The position numbers and the translations under genes are program-made. 64,000 nucleotides of DNA from Litsea cubeba. Lineage: Eukaryota > Streptophyta > Magnoliopsida > Laurales > Lauraceae. Positions 35,082-46,249 of the stretch are shown piece after piece (the first letter of the stretch is position 1; the number at the start of each line of letters is the position of its first letter). The notes under the pieces are model-generated. The model saw only the letters and a list, made by a program, of their open reading frames with translations. It ran no database searches and was not told where the DNA came from. Location of the stretch: positions 9,235,616 through 9,299,615 of the forward strand of contig CM022951.1 in NCBI GenBank assembly GCA_012931725.1, written 5' to 3'.

Positions 35082-37376
35082 AGGGTTTAATGAGATTTAG
35101 AAATATTAGTCAAACTCATTTTACAATTTATAATCTCATGCTGAAGCAATAAAAGATTTTATAATTTTAAAATGGTCAATTTTTTTAAGGTATCATTTCA
35201 TTTCAAAGGCATAGATTCGGGGCTATATGAACGTTGAAGGTAAATCCAGAAGGAAAATGATTTCCAGACTTCTTCAACCTTATTCAAGGCTATGAATGGA
35301 AATTTGATGGTCACTTGGTCTGAACTCTTGACGCTTCAGGCCTTTGATCAAGGTTCATATATATTCTTAAATCAGCTGAAAAATATCAAATGATTCCTAA
35401 ATGAAAGTATTTTTAAAATATTTATCATACATGTTTGTAATATATATGGCTAATTGAGTTGTTAAACCTGTATACATAATTTATAAAATTAAGTAAATCA
35501 AGGAATGTCATTTGGGATGATTTGAGAAGATACAAATAATACTTGAAACAGCCCACTGCAACTATAGAGTTCAAATTACATGCAACTAAGGGAAGGGTGA
35601 AAGTAATACTGAGTTGAAATTAGTTACTTAGAAAGTAGAAAGAACATGACTTTGAATCCGAGATAAGTAGAGAAGGAGAACTCACAAACCCCCATTAGAT
35701 TGATTATATTGCAGAATATGAGACAACAGAGTGACCTGGGTGTTTTGTACTGTGATCATTGGCCTAGTATAGCTATAGTGAAACTTGCTAATACATACAT
35801 GCAGGAATAATATTTGTGAGCAGTTTGAATATGAAAGTTGGGACCTCTCAACTTGAACCATACTAAAGTACTGGTGTTCCAAATTAATTAGAGCTTTGAA
35901 GTCATTAATAAAAGAGATAACATAAACATTTCACAATAACATAATCATGTTTAATGAGCTCTATTTTTTTCCGCCATGTTCTCTATTCTTCCAAATTATC
36001 TTTTTTTCATGCAGGCAACTATTATAATTGAGATCTTCACTGCAGAAGGAAATTATGTGCCAAGAAATCTTTCTATTGCCCAATTAATCCCAACTATAGA
36101 AGAATCACTTAACAATTCTACTATCATGTCATTCAAACATTATGCGAAGTTTAAAATATGACTATTTATTTAAGATGCAAAAATTAACTTTCTTCGGTCC
36201 CAGAACTCATTGGAATGGGGACCTCCAATGATCACATCACTTCCTCTTTTTCCCTAGTTTAGAAGGCATGTCTTAGTTCTAGCACTTAATCAGTTCTTTT
36301 ATTTATCAACCCAAATCATTCTATGTAATATAAAAGTAGCAATAAATTAATTCTACTTAACTATACTAATCACAATTGAAATGCATGAAACCCGCCGACA
36401 AGTACAGAAATGAATAAGGTTATAATTATTGAGGTAGATTTGTGCATATCTTAAGGGGAATCATTGCTCTCCAATCCCCAAGCACCACTAATTAAACTAC
36501 ATTAAACGAAAGGGCGATTTAGGCAGACCAATTGGAGCCCGCCACACCACTAATAGTTGATGTGTAAGCTTCCTTCTGACTCTTTTGTGTTATTATGACA
36601 GGTTCACTCAAAGACAGAGAGGGAGATCTAATTGGAGAGACCAAATCTAAGAAAGTGTTTGGCCATAGATGTGAGTCGTTATCAGGAGCAGGTTTGTTTC
36701 AAGCAAGTGTATTAGAGATGGCAATGAGTCAGTTTTCAACAAAACCCGCCCCAATCTATTTTTATTTGGGGTGGGCTTGTTGATGATTAATCTCCATCAC
36801 AGCGGATATTGAAAAGTATTTATAATGCCTCTACTAATACTTTAAAAGTTTTGGCAAGTAAACAACGTATATAAGATATATATTTCGATGGTAAGTGGTA
36901 GTAGACTAAGCTTGCAACCTCAAAGTAATTTCAACTCTTCCCTTCTACATTTTTATTTGGCAGATCTGGTTTTCGGCAGGATCTTTGTCAATCAAATCCC
37001 AACCCGACCCAACCTGCATCCCCCATGAGGCAGGTCGCAGGCAGGATATTGGTCAATCAAATTTGTACCTGACTCAACCCGTTGTCATCGTTGAACTTGG
37101 GATGGCCTAACATACAACGCTTACGTTGAAGCATGACAATGACTATTGATTAGAACAGGGAGTTAGAAGGGTCTTACCTACCACCTGCCCACCTAATAGT
37201 TGGGAACACACTGGTCATTGAAGATGCGATGTGGATGTCACAAAAAGTTATTAAAACTGTAGCCACATAATCAATTCATTGGCCAACAAAAATCAGGTGA
37301 TTATCAATTTTTTTGGGGTGAGTGAGTGTTACAGTGTGATCATAAGGTGGTCCCAACAGGTAATGGCATTCCATGC
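35082..37376. other. Intergenic, nothing recognised
   Basis: About 2.3 kb of AT-rich DNA without a secure exon or element end. A possible exon near 36602-36655 after 'gacag' has no identity I can give. Confidence 0.45.
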
Positions 37377-37379
37377 TTA

Positions 37380-38222
37380 GGGCCTGTTTCTTTGTAAGAA
37401 TTTATGACAGGAATTCAGGTTGTTTGTGAATTCCTGAATTCAAGTCAGAAATTCAATGTTCAATTATTGAAATTCCAAATATTTGAGGTAAGTAGCATTT
37501 TAAAATTCCAAAAAAGTGAAATTCCAAAATACTAGCCCTTCCTCCAGCATTTACGAATCCAAGCATTCCGAGATGCCTCATTGGAACTCCGGCTCTCTCT
37601 CACGGTGGAAGGTCGTCTTCTTCGCTGCACCTCTAAAAGAAAATAAGATTTGATTATCTTCTTTCTTTGTACTCCTTTCATATACCTGGTTCTATGAAAC
37701 CCAAAATTTCCAAATCCACACCTTGTTTTCATCTAATCTCAATTTCATTTTGATCTGACATCTTTCAAAACCCTACCATCCTCCTCATGCTTGGAAAAGA
37801 AATTCATCCCCTCTTACATCGAGAACGAATAAACCCCAGAATTCATGTATCCATCCTCTTTCGACAGAAACGTGAGACAACATTCAATTCAAGAGGATTT
37901 GTAGGGGCATCATTGTGATCTCGATTTCCTTTGAGGCAAGCGGCTCCGAGCTCCTGGATCTTGATGATGACGATGGAGATGTTGGGTAAGAAAGATGGGA
38001 ATGGAATGAGGATCATTGCTATGTGCAGAGATTCAAGTACTCATGAAATTGAGAATTTTCGGAATTCAAGTCGCATGAAATTCTCAGGCTGAAATTCTAG
38101 GTATAAAAGAAACGGAGAATCTAGGAATGCTAGAATTTGTAGCATTTTAAAATTTCATCTTCTCAAATTCTACAAATTCCAACAGACATGAATTCCAAGA
38201 ATTCTTACAAAGAAACAGGCCC
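37380..38222. mobile_element. PIF/Harbinger-type MITE (843 bp)
   Basis: The termini are inverted repeats starting GGGCCTGTTTCTTTGTAAGA at 37380, mirrored by the right end at 38222. A 3-bp TTA duplication (37377-37379, 38223-38225) fits the PIF/Harbinger superfamily. Inner parts near both ends are also inverted ('gaattcctgaattc' against 'gaattccaagaattc'). The middle has no recognised protein. Confidence 0.85.
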
Positions 38223-38923
38223 TTAAGGAGAAACGAGCCATTTCCCAAATATCTTGACCGCCTTATCTTAAAAAAAATATATCATGTTTCTTTGTTAGAT
38301 CTATAAAGTAAATGTTAGGATCCTCTGCCTTGCGATGTCCACATAATCTTGAGCCGGCCATGTTCCCTTCATGTACGGGCACTTTTCATATAGGCAAGGT
38401 AGGCACAACCGCGTGGGTACGGCCGCACCCATTAAACCATAGTGTATTTCCAAAAATTCATTAAAATTATTGGTCCACCCTCAAAATCCACATTAAAAGT
38501 CTTCAGTTTGTCCCCAAAACCAAACAACCTAATAAGGTTTGCACCCCTTAATCTAAAATCCTTGGTCTGCCACTGACTAGCATAAAACCCATGCAAGGAT
38601 AAATCTTATGCAAATTAAATAAAGAGGTTTTTACCGGAGGAATAATTTATGTGGTCAGTACACCGAACATAGAAAATTAGGCAAACATGCACCTAATATG
38701 GAATCCGTACAGGATTCCTAATTTTTTTTACTTTTTTTTTTTGTGGTCGAATTCAACCTTTAATTTTAGCGCTGTAAGTCGAACTCGACCCTAAAATAGA
38801 AAGTGATCCTAATATATTTTAGTTTCCTGCGTCGAATTCGACTTTGTAAGAAACACCCGAAGATCGCATTCGATCGGAAATATACATGAATTTTTCTGAC
38901 TTAAGGTACTGAGAGAGCAATAA

Positions 38924-39283
38924 ATGGACCGGATACAAAATCCTCAACACAAAGAGATTTATGAGTATCTTGAAACTTTATCTGTAAAGATGCAAGAAGC
39001 AGGCTATGTACCTAATACAACATCAGTTCTTCATGATGTTGATCAGGAAGAGAAGAAAACAATTCTTCGTGTCCACAGTGAGAAGCTTGCTGTTGCATTT
39101 GGGATCATGAATACAATTCAAGGGACAACGATCCAGATCATCAAGAACCTAAGAGTCTGTGGAGATTGTCATACCGCAATCAAGTTTATTTCTAAGATTG
39201 TCAGTCGACTTATTATTGTAAGAGATTCAAATCGTTTTCATCATTTCAAAGACGGGCTCTGCTCCTATGGGGACTATTGGTGA
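38924..39283 (+). pseudogene. PPR E+/DYW domain fragment inside a Pack-MULE
   Basis: A 119-codon open frame reads KEIYEYLETLSVKMQEAGY (E+ region), then HSEKLAVAFG (zinc-binding and catalytic His/Glu of the cytidine deaminase-like DYW domain), NLRVCGDCHTAIKFISK (second Cys/His cluster) and ends in GDYW. Intact proteins of this family edit C to U in organelle RNA and carry many PPR repeats upstream; here none remain. The family ending CSCGDYW is CSYGDYW, so one terminal zinc-ligand Cys is lost. The ATG at 38924 lies directly inside the left inverted repeat. The frame is otherwise clean, so capture may be fairly recent, or a short protein may be made. Confidence 0.85.
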
Positions 39284-39424
39284 AATTGAATAAGAAAAAA
39301 GAAATTTTACGGTAAAAACTCATTAGGCTAGGTTTCCAGGTAATTGTGCCGTCCTCATTTTGATGCTTGTGGGCATATTGATGTACTTCCCAGCCAATTT
39401 TTATTATGCAAGGTTGTCAATTGA

Positions 39425-39610
39425 GAGACTGTTTTGAGGATTCAAATCATTTCATAAAATCAAGAATTGGTTCTGCTCCTATTGGGCTTATTGGTGATAT
39501 CACTTCATAAGGAATTTTGAAAACCAATTCTGACTCTTATGGTACAAACCGACTGAGCTAGGTTCAATAGCTGTGCAATCTTCACGTGCTGCTTGTGGCC
39601 AAGACCGGCT
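39425..39610 (+). pseudogene. Degenerate second copy of the DYW gene end
   Basis: This stretch repeats, with many changes, the end of the DYW frame and its 3' flank (39217-39400): 'gattcaaatcatttcat', 'ggttctgctcctat', 'ggcttattggtga', then 'gagctaggtt' and 'gtgctgcttgtggc'. The frame is lost. It is a diverged tandem duplicate inside the Pack-MULE. Confidence 0.7.
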
Positions 39611-40153
39611 TCCTTGTTTCAGATTTAAGGTCTGGCCTTTTTAGGCCTTGAGCCCTCTAGTATTCTTCGACGCTATTGACTTCTGAAGATAAAAAAATAA
39701 ATATCATCAAAGAGCTAACTACAAGAATCATCATCTTAGCCTCATCCGGACATCCAATCATTCTGGGGTCGACAGCTAACAACAGGAATATTTAAGAATA
39801 GTTTAATTCCAGATTTGTAATTTAAGAGGTGATTTTCATGCTTTTGTTCATTTCCATTTAATTGAAATGAAAATGTCAATGACAAGCTGAAAAACTCATG
39901 TACTACCCTCCCAGTACCTAAAGTTAGAAAAACTCATGTATATTTTCGGTCAAATGCGACATTCGGGTGTTTATTACAAGGTCGAATTCGACCTCCAGCA
40001 CTGAAACTAAATGTCGAATTTGACTAAAAAAAATGGTAAAAAAAATTAAGAATATTGTATAGATACTCTATTAGGTGCATGTTTGCCTAATGTTCGTTGT
40101 TCGGGATACTGACCACATAAAGTGATTTTTCCCATAAAAACCTCTTAAATAAA

Positions 40154-40800
40154 CATCCAAACTGAGTATTGCTTAATTTCTACTATAGTGGAAATTTAAC
40201 AAAAGAAATCTTTTTTATTTAAATAAAGAAAGTTCTTCTTATAATTTTATTTTTTAAAATTTTGGATAACTTTTAATTATGCCAATTCTTAGCCCCCATC
40301 TTCTTCTTCCACTTTTTCTCAAAAAAACTAAAGATAAACAATCTATTATTATAGTTGCCTTTGTTTATATTTCAAACAACTTCAAGAATCACTCAAAAGC
40401 AGAGCAGCCCGCTCACATTTCGAACGCATTGGACTCCCCAAGATATAAGCCATAATTTCTTTCGATCAAAGAGAATTTCTGGGTGGCCCTTATCCTTGAT
40501 GGGTCCAGCAAATCAACTATCAGGATTTCTGATACATGGGCCATAGTACGTACTGATTCTACCGACATGGTTGCCTTGGGAGTTAGGATATCTGGATTAC
40601 GACAGCGCACAGGATCTGCAAACAAGGAAATATTGAACTTTTGGATGGGGAGAAAAGGCCAAAAGTGGAAAAAAAGGTATGGGAGTAGAATAAACAAATG
40701 GAGAGCCACCCGATGAATGCCACGAGTACGAGCCACCCGATGAATGCCACGGGAACCTTTCGCTTTGCCTTGGCGTTTTCTGACTTTTCCTTTTCACTCT
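40154..40800. other. Upstream region of the heat stress factor gene
   Basis: Non-coding. It holds a 27-bp tandem duplication at 40703-40729 and 40730-40756 ('gagccacccgatgaatgcca' plus seven bases, two differences). No other feature is recognised. Confidence 0.6.
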
Positions 40801-40810
40801 CCGACATACA

Positions 40811-40819
40811 TATAAAATC
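40811..40819 (+). promoter_or_regulatory. Candidate TATA box of the HSFC gene
   Basis: TATAAAATC lies about 370 bp upstream of the chosen ATG in a C/T-rich setting typical of plant core promoters. An imperfect heat-shock-like element, 'ggaagaatctttcc', follows near 40890. Both are inferred from consensus only. Confidence 0.35.
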
Positions 40820-41092
40820 ACTCCCTCTTAGTTCTTACATGTAAGAGGTGGGCAGATGGATGCAACAAGCAAATATGTTTATGTCTTTTGGAAGAATCTT
40901 TCCTGGGTTTTGCTTGAATTTGGATTAGAACAAAGTATGGTGGTGTAAAATCGTTTCTGGGTTTTGTTTGTAAGTGCTAAAGTCACTCACAGAGAGTGGA
41001 AGGTTTTAGTTTTTCCAATGGATTGGGATTTAGAGAGCTATTAGATTCTTATCTTGATTAATTTTTAGGTTTTTTCATTCTGGGGTTGTCTT

Positions 41093-41095
<3 letters not shown>

Positions 41096-41169
<74 letters not shown>
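41096..41169 (+). repeat. Pure (GA)n tract in the HSFC leader
   Basis: About 36 uninterrupted GA units end nine bases before the start ATG. Long GA tracts in plant leaders and promoters are bound by BBR/BPC (GAGA-binding) factors in known cases. Here the tract is probably transcribed and length-variable. Confidence 0.95.
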
Positions 41170-41177
41170 AAAAAAAG

Positions 41178-43439
41178 ATGGTTTATGGGATGGAATCCAA
41201 CAACCCAGTAGCTGCTCCATTTGTGTTGAAGACTTACCAGATGGTGAACGATCCCACAACAGACAGTCTCATCTTCTGGGGCCGAGAGAACAACAGCTTC
41301 ATTGTGTCAGACCCTTTGGTTTTCTCTCAAAGGCTCCTCCCCACCTACTTCAAGCACAACAACTTCTCCAGCTTCGTCCGACAGCTCAACACCTATGTAA
41401 GTATCCATTCAAACCCACTCAATTCCTATCCATCCAAACAACACCCTCTCCTTCTCCACCCATCTTCCTAATCCCCCAGTACATAGAAACTACTTCTCTG
41501 TGTTTAATATTTTCTATAGTTAAATATAATTAATTTTCTTTTGAGCTGATATCTAATGAAGAGGTTGCCCATTTTTTGTTTTTTTATTACATCGTTGAGA
41601 CAGGGCTTTATTGACTTGTTGATGATAATTATGATGATGATGATGCACATTAGTTTAATATTTCTTTTTTTCCATAATGGAATTCGAACCTAAGAAGTGT
41701 GGGTGCTTTAGATAACTTTTTATTTAACTAGTTATGGTTATTTAAAAAGCATTTTAATCATTATTCACTCGACAGTTTGACATTTATTATTATCTTTAAA
41801 CCATTGTGTGTTGAAAAAGGGTGTCTCTCCTTATATTTTATGACTCTCTCTCTAGATTTTCATATTAGGAAGGTGCTTCATAGGTTGATTTTGAATCAAA
41901 TTAATCTCTAACAATTTCACAGCTTAAACTATAGTTTTGTTTAATTTGGCTTAAATGAGCATACGATTTAATATATTCTTAACATACAACTTAATTTGTA
42001 CCACCATCCAAATTAGGGGTAACCCAAAAATGATTTTGAGATCAAAACATTCTAATATCTAAAAGCATTTTAATTTTGATTTAGGGATTTAAATTTTTAA
42101 CCTTTAAATAAGGTTCTTGTTTTTTCTCAACATGATGCTTTATATTAATTAGTCTCATTGAGTATCTATCTCTTCAGGACAGAGCAAAGGTAAGACTTTG
42201 TCCTTGAAAAAAATTAGCCTTTGACAATCTCCACCTCATCCGATAACTAATAATTTAAATGGGATCTTAAATTATTTTGGGTTGAAACGGCAGGTCACCC
42301 CTGACTCCACGGCCGAATTAGGATGAGTTCTAATTCAAGAGATAGAAATATAGCAGACAGTTGATTCTATCAACAATTTAAATTAGGCTTTGGTTTGTTT
42401 GCATGAATTGAATCCTTAGAAATTTATGGTAAAATGGGTTATAAAGTGAGACATTAAAGTGATTCGGGGTGTAGCATATAAGGTGGACACGTAGATGAGA
42501 GCTGACTTTCCATTAAAGAGAAGATTATTCGATCATTGCCTTTTCGACACTTACCTTTATTTTTTTCATTTTAACGACTTTTATAGAATTATAGTTATTA
42601 AAATTCCTTAAAATTCAATGCCACGATAACATTATAGTGAAAAATAACATTTGTATTTTCAATTGTGCATTCATGGTAATTTAATTTACTCAACAATCAA
42701 AGTTTTCGATCAGGGCTTCCGAAAGGTCGACCCCAACCGATGGGAATTCGCCCACGAATCCTTCCTCCGCGGCCAAAAACACCTCCTCAAGGACATCCTC
42801 CGCCGCAAATCCCACCGCCACGGCCACCCAACTCACCACCACCTCCTCCTCCCCAAGAGAGAAGACGACCTCCCCGCGGACGACCAGATCGAAAAGACCA
42901 TCATCTCCGAGCTCACCCGTTTGAAGCAGGAGCAGAAAGCCATAGAGGATGAACTGCAAGGCATCAGCAGACGACTCCAGGCCACAGAGAAGAAACCACA
43001 GCAGATGATGGCCTTCCTCATGAAAGTAATAGAAGACCCCACACTTCTGTTAAGAATGACTGCAGGGATAGACCCCACCAAACGACTTGCAGAGAAGAAG
43101 AAGAGGCGATTGACGACGATTCCTTCGCATAAGGAAGACATGGTTGGTGTCGTCCCGTCGTCAGGAGCAGCTGAGGACGACATGGTCAGCGTCGTTCCAG
43201 TGGTCAACATGGACATGGTGGGCCCCAGTGCGGGAGAGTATTTTCCTACTGCTTCTGCAACCGACACGAGTGTCCGTAATGGTATCGGTTTCGGACATGG
43301 GATTCCCGATACTGGATTGCCGTTTGGATCGGTCGTGTCGGAGTATAACTCTAACAACAGCAGCCAGATGGTTTTCTTTCCGGAGTGGGGAGGGGTAGAG
43401 GCCACACCGATACCGTACTCTGTCTTCGAGGGATATTAA
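41178..43439 (+). CDS. HSFC1: Class C heat stress transcription factor (two exons)
   Basis: Exon 1 (41178-41396) and exon 2 (42714-43439) join across a 1317-bp GT-AG intron in phase 0 to give 314 residues. The winged-helix DNA-binding domain spans about residues 13-98 (APFVLKTYQMVNDPTTD, NSFIV, FSSFVRQLNTY/GFRKVDP). The intron lies at the position conserved in all plant HSFs. A hydrophobic heptad region (HR-A/B) covers about 130-180, starting DDQIEKTIISELTRLKQEQ, without the long insert of class A. A basic nuclear signal, KRLAEKKKRRL, covers about 196-206. No class A activation (AHA) motif or class B LFGV repressor motif is seen, and the C-terminus is short; together these point to class C. 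The ATG at 41178 was chosen because the frame upstream runs into the GA tract without an ATG; ATG at 41190 is an alternative. The start of exon 2 is unusually rich in C-ending codons. Confidence 0.93.
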
Positions 43440-43653
43440 AGTGGAACTGGAATAACGTGAGCTGCACGTGAGTGGATGTAAGATGTGAGTTTTTGTTTTT
43501 TTTTTTTTTTTTTTTTTTTTTTTTGTAAATTAATTTAAATATGAATGTGTATAACTTTGTATGGTCTAGAGAATAGAAATTCTATGCTCTATTTTTCAAT
43601 ACTTTTATTTATTTTTTAAAGTTTCGTGATGAAAAATAAAAGGGCTACCCGAG
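43440..43653. other. HSFC 3' flank
   Basis: A pure T tract of about 32 bases lies at 43493-43524. AATAAA-like 'aaaataaaagg' at about 43632 could serve as a polyadenylation signal. No other feature. Confidence 0.5.
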
Positions 43654-44507
43654 AAAAGTGAGCTAATAATGTTTAAGACGGGTGAGAAGCACGTGACTAA
43701 TCTATCACCAAAGGATTGATCCTAGAGTGGATGAGTCATCTCACGAGTATCGTACCATGGCACTAATCTATCACCAAAGCATGATGGGTTCCGTAGATGA
43801 TATACGTGTGATACTTAATTCATACTTATATTACTGAAAAAATGTGAGCTGATGATGCTTAAGACGGGCAAGAGGCACGTGAGTGTCTCATCTCAAATAG
43901 TTGCCTAAGGATTGATCCTAGAGTGAATGAGTCATCTCACGAGTACTGTACCACTGTCCTAATCTATACATACAACCCACAACTGATGTACACCAAGAAA
44001 TCAAAGCATGACTTTAAAAATTGTAATGCTTACATAAATAATTAATATATGTGTAATACTTAACTCATACTTATATCACTAAGAAAAGGTGAGCTGAAGA
44101 TGCTTAAGACGGGCAAGAAGCATGTGAGTGTCTCATCTCACGTAGCTGTCTAAGGATTGATCTTAGAGTGGATGAGTCATCTCACGAGTACCGTACCACT
44201 GTCCTAATCTATACATACGACCCACAACTGATGTACACCAAGAAATCAAAGCATGACCTTAAAAAATATAATGCTCTCATAAATAATTAATATATGTGTG
44301 ATACTTAACTCATACTTATATCACTGAGAAAAGGTGAGCGGAAGATGCTTAAGATGGACAAGAAGCATGTGAGTGTCTCATCTGACATTGCTGCCTAAGG
44401 ATTGATCCTAGAGTGGATGACTCATCTCACGAATACCGTACCACTGTTATGGTCCTAATCTATCACACACAGTACACACACACTCATATATATATATATA
44501 TATATAT

Positions 44508-44836
44508 GGGAAAATTACAGTTTACCACCCTAAACAATCACTCCTTTTTCACTTTACCCCTTAAACTTTAAAAAGTATCAATTGACCCCCTAAACTAATC
44601 CAATTACACGGCCGTTATCTCCTGAGGCCAAAATCGAGTTAAAATAGAAGGAATAGAGCAACACATGACACGCAATTAGATTAGTTTAGGGGGTCAATTG
44701 ATACTTTTTAAAGTTTAGGGGTAAAGTATGTATCACGTGTTGCTCTATTCCGCCTATTTTAACACGATTTTAGCCTCAGGGGGTAACGTAAAGTGAAAAA
44801 GGGTGATAGTTGAGGGTGGTAAAGTGTAATTTTTCC
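44508..44836. mobile_element. Hairpin MITE 1 in a (TA)n tract
   Basis: Inverted ends GGGAAAATTACAGTTTACCA and (reversed) GGAAAAATTACACTTTACCA bound a nearly complete foldback. The inner arms match over 'ccccctaaactaat' and 'aaagtatcaattga'. It is bordered by (TA)n at 44486-44507 and 44837-44860. Confidence 0.85.
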
Positions 44837-44861
44837 TATATAATATATATATATATATATA

Positions 44862-45046
44862 GGGTGATATTCAAGTGATGGATTCCCTTACCAAAATGGT
44901 GAGGGACACTCCCCTTTTGGGAAGTGTCAAGTACAAAAATGAGTATTCCTATGTACTTGACACTCCCCCTTTTCTACTTGACACTTCCCAAAAGGGGAGT
45001 GTCCCTCACCATTTTGGTGAGGAAATCCCTCACTTGAATATCACCC
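44862..45046. mobile_element. Hairpin MITE 2 in a (TA)n tract
   Basis: A nearly perfect 185-bp palindrome: the left arm GGGTGATATTCAAGTGA.. through 'ccaaaatggtgagggacact' and 'ccccttttgggaagtgtcaa' is mirrored exactly on the right, with a short spacer. (TA)n lies on both sides. If transcribed it would form a long duplex hairpin. Confidence 0.9.
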
Positions 45047-45284
45047 ATATATATATATTCAATACAAGTTAATTATGGATAATTAATATACGTGTGATAC
45101 TTAATTCATACTTGTATCCCTGAGAAAAGGTGAGGTGATAATGCTTAAGACGGGCGAGAAGCATGTTGCGTGTCTCATCTCACATAACTGCCCAAGGATT
45201 GATCGTAGAGTACTGGATGAGTCCTCTCACGAGTAGCATACCATACCACTAGCCTAATCTATATATATATATATATATATATAT

Positions 45285-45436
45285 GGGAGATTCTCCTATG
45301 AGAGATATCTCTCACTTTAAATAAGAGATTGTGTGGGGCCCTCACATCCATATTCAATATCAACAACTTAAATGTGAGGGCCCCCACCCATATCTCTCGT
45401 ATAAGGTAAGAGATATCTCTCATAGAAGCATCTCCC
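45285..45436. mobile_element. Hairpin MITE 3 in a (TA)n tract
   Basis: Inverted ends GGGAGATTCTCCTATGAGAG and (reversed) GGGAGATGCTTCTATGAGAG, both leading into ATATCTCT, are bordered by (TA)n at 45262-45284 and 45437-45454. The inner part includes 'ggggccctcacat' mirrored as 'atgtgagggcccc'. Confidence 0.85.
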
Positions 45437-45459
45437 TATATATATATATATATATTCGA

Positions 45460-46249
45460 TACAAGTTATTCATGATCATGATTTTATTTATTTATTTATT
45501 CCATTGTCGATAAGGGTATTCCTGTTGTATTTGACCCCATCAGACTTTTTCCCCCACACATACGACCCACAACTGATGTGCACCAAGTAAATATGGCGAC
45601 TATCGTGCACACAATGTGGAGAGCGAACCCATGCATGTCTTATGCTAACAAACCAACAAACATATAGTAAGAGCCCATATAATTGTGATGAAAATAATAT
45701 GGGCTGTTATGTTATGTTTCCCCCTGATAATAATATTAAGCAAAAATAGATGTATGCATATCAATTATATAGACAAATATCAATCGGCTTTTAGTTGTTA
45801 CATGTGAACTTTAATACCAATACACAAAATCATTCCAAAATCATCAATGGCCTGTGAATTCCACATTTTTTTTCATGATTGAGAATTTTTCTTTTGAAAC
45901 TGGGTAAAGACCCAAAATTATAATGATGAAAGACTAGCACCACAACCTGGCAAAACCCATAGAGGGGTAATCCAGGAATTTACATGACTAAGCCTTAGGA
46001 CACAACAAACTAAAAAAAAAGGCAAGGACATAATAACAACAAGATGTCTCAAAACTGACTAAAGCCAAAAAGAATAGCTAAGAAATTCCAAAAAGTTCCA
46101 CCTTGCCTTTCTCAATCTATCCTGGGATTCTCAGCCATAGCTACACCTCCAACTCAAGATCTGAATCCCCAACTAAGTAATAAGCTCCAGTCTTATGAAG
46201 ATCAAATTAGCTAACATTCTAAAGTCACAACCATTTTGCTACAGGAAAC
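45460..46249. other. Intergenic; probable 3' part of a LINE remnant at its right side
   Basis: No gene is seen. A T-rich stretch near 45866-45900 could be the reversed poly(A) tail of the LINE remnant that follows, placing its 3' end there; this is inferred. Confidence 0.35.

Larger units (their letters stand above)
38624..40144 (+). mobile_element. Pack-MULE carrying a PPR-DYW gene fragment
   Basis: Long terminal inverted repeats run from 38624 to about 38915 and from about 39907 to 40144, both starting GAGGTTTTTA from outside. They match over most of their length, including 'aggcaaacatgcacctaata' and the TCGAATTCGAC motifs. A perfect 9-bp duplication TTAAATAAA flanks the element (38615-38623 and 40145-40153), the Mutator hallmark. 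The roughly 1 kb interior carries the end of a PPR gene and no transposase. Non-autonomous. Confidence 0.95.
43654..45270 (+). repeat. Five tandem copies of a repeat of about 245 bp
   Basis: Copies start near 43654, 43839, 44081, 44327 and 45121, each with 'ggtgagctgaagatgcttaa', 'gacgggcaagaagca', 'taaggattgatcctagagtg' and 'gagtcatctcacgagta'. The first copy is shortened. Copies 4 and 5 are broken by MITEs in (TA)n tracts. A loose piece of the unit's end recurs near 45560. No coding capacity. Confidence 0.9.

Noticed and set aside
41094..41471. HSF exon 1 beginning upstream with an Arg-Glu repeat
   Set aside because: The apparent start is a TTG, not an ATG, inside the GA tract. The first ATG is at 41178, and the frame past 41396 is intron.
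42690..43405. Antisense open frames over HSF exon 2 (89 and 190 codons)
   Set aside because: They are shadows of the GC-rich sense exon with no independent protein signature.
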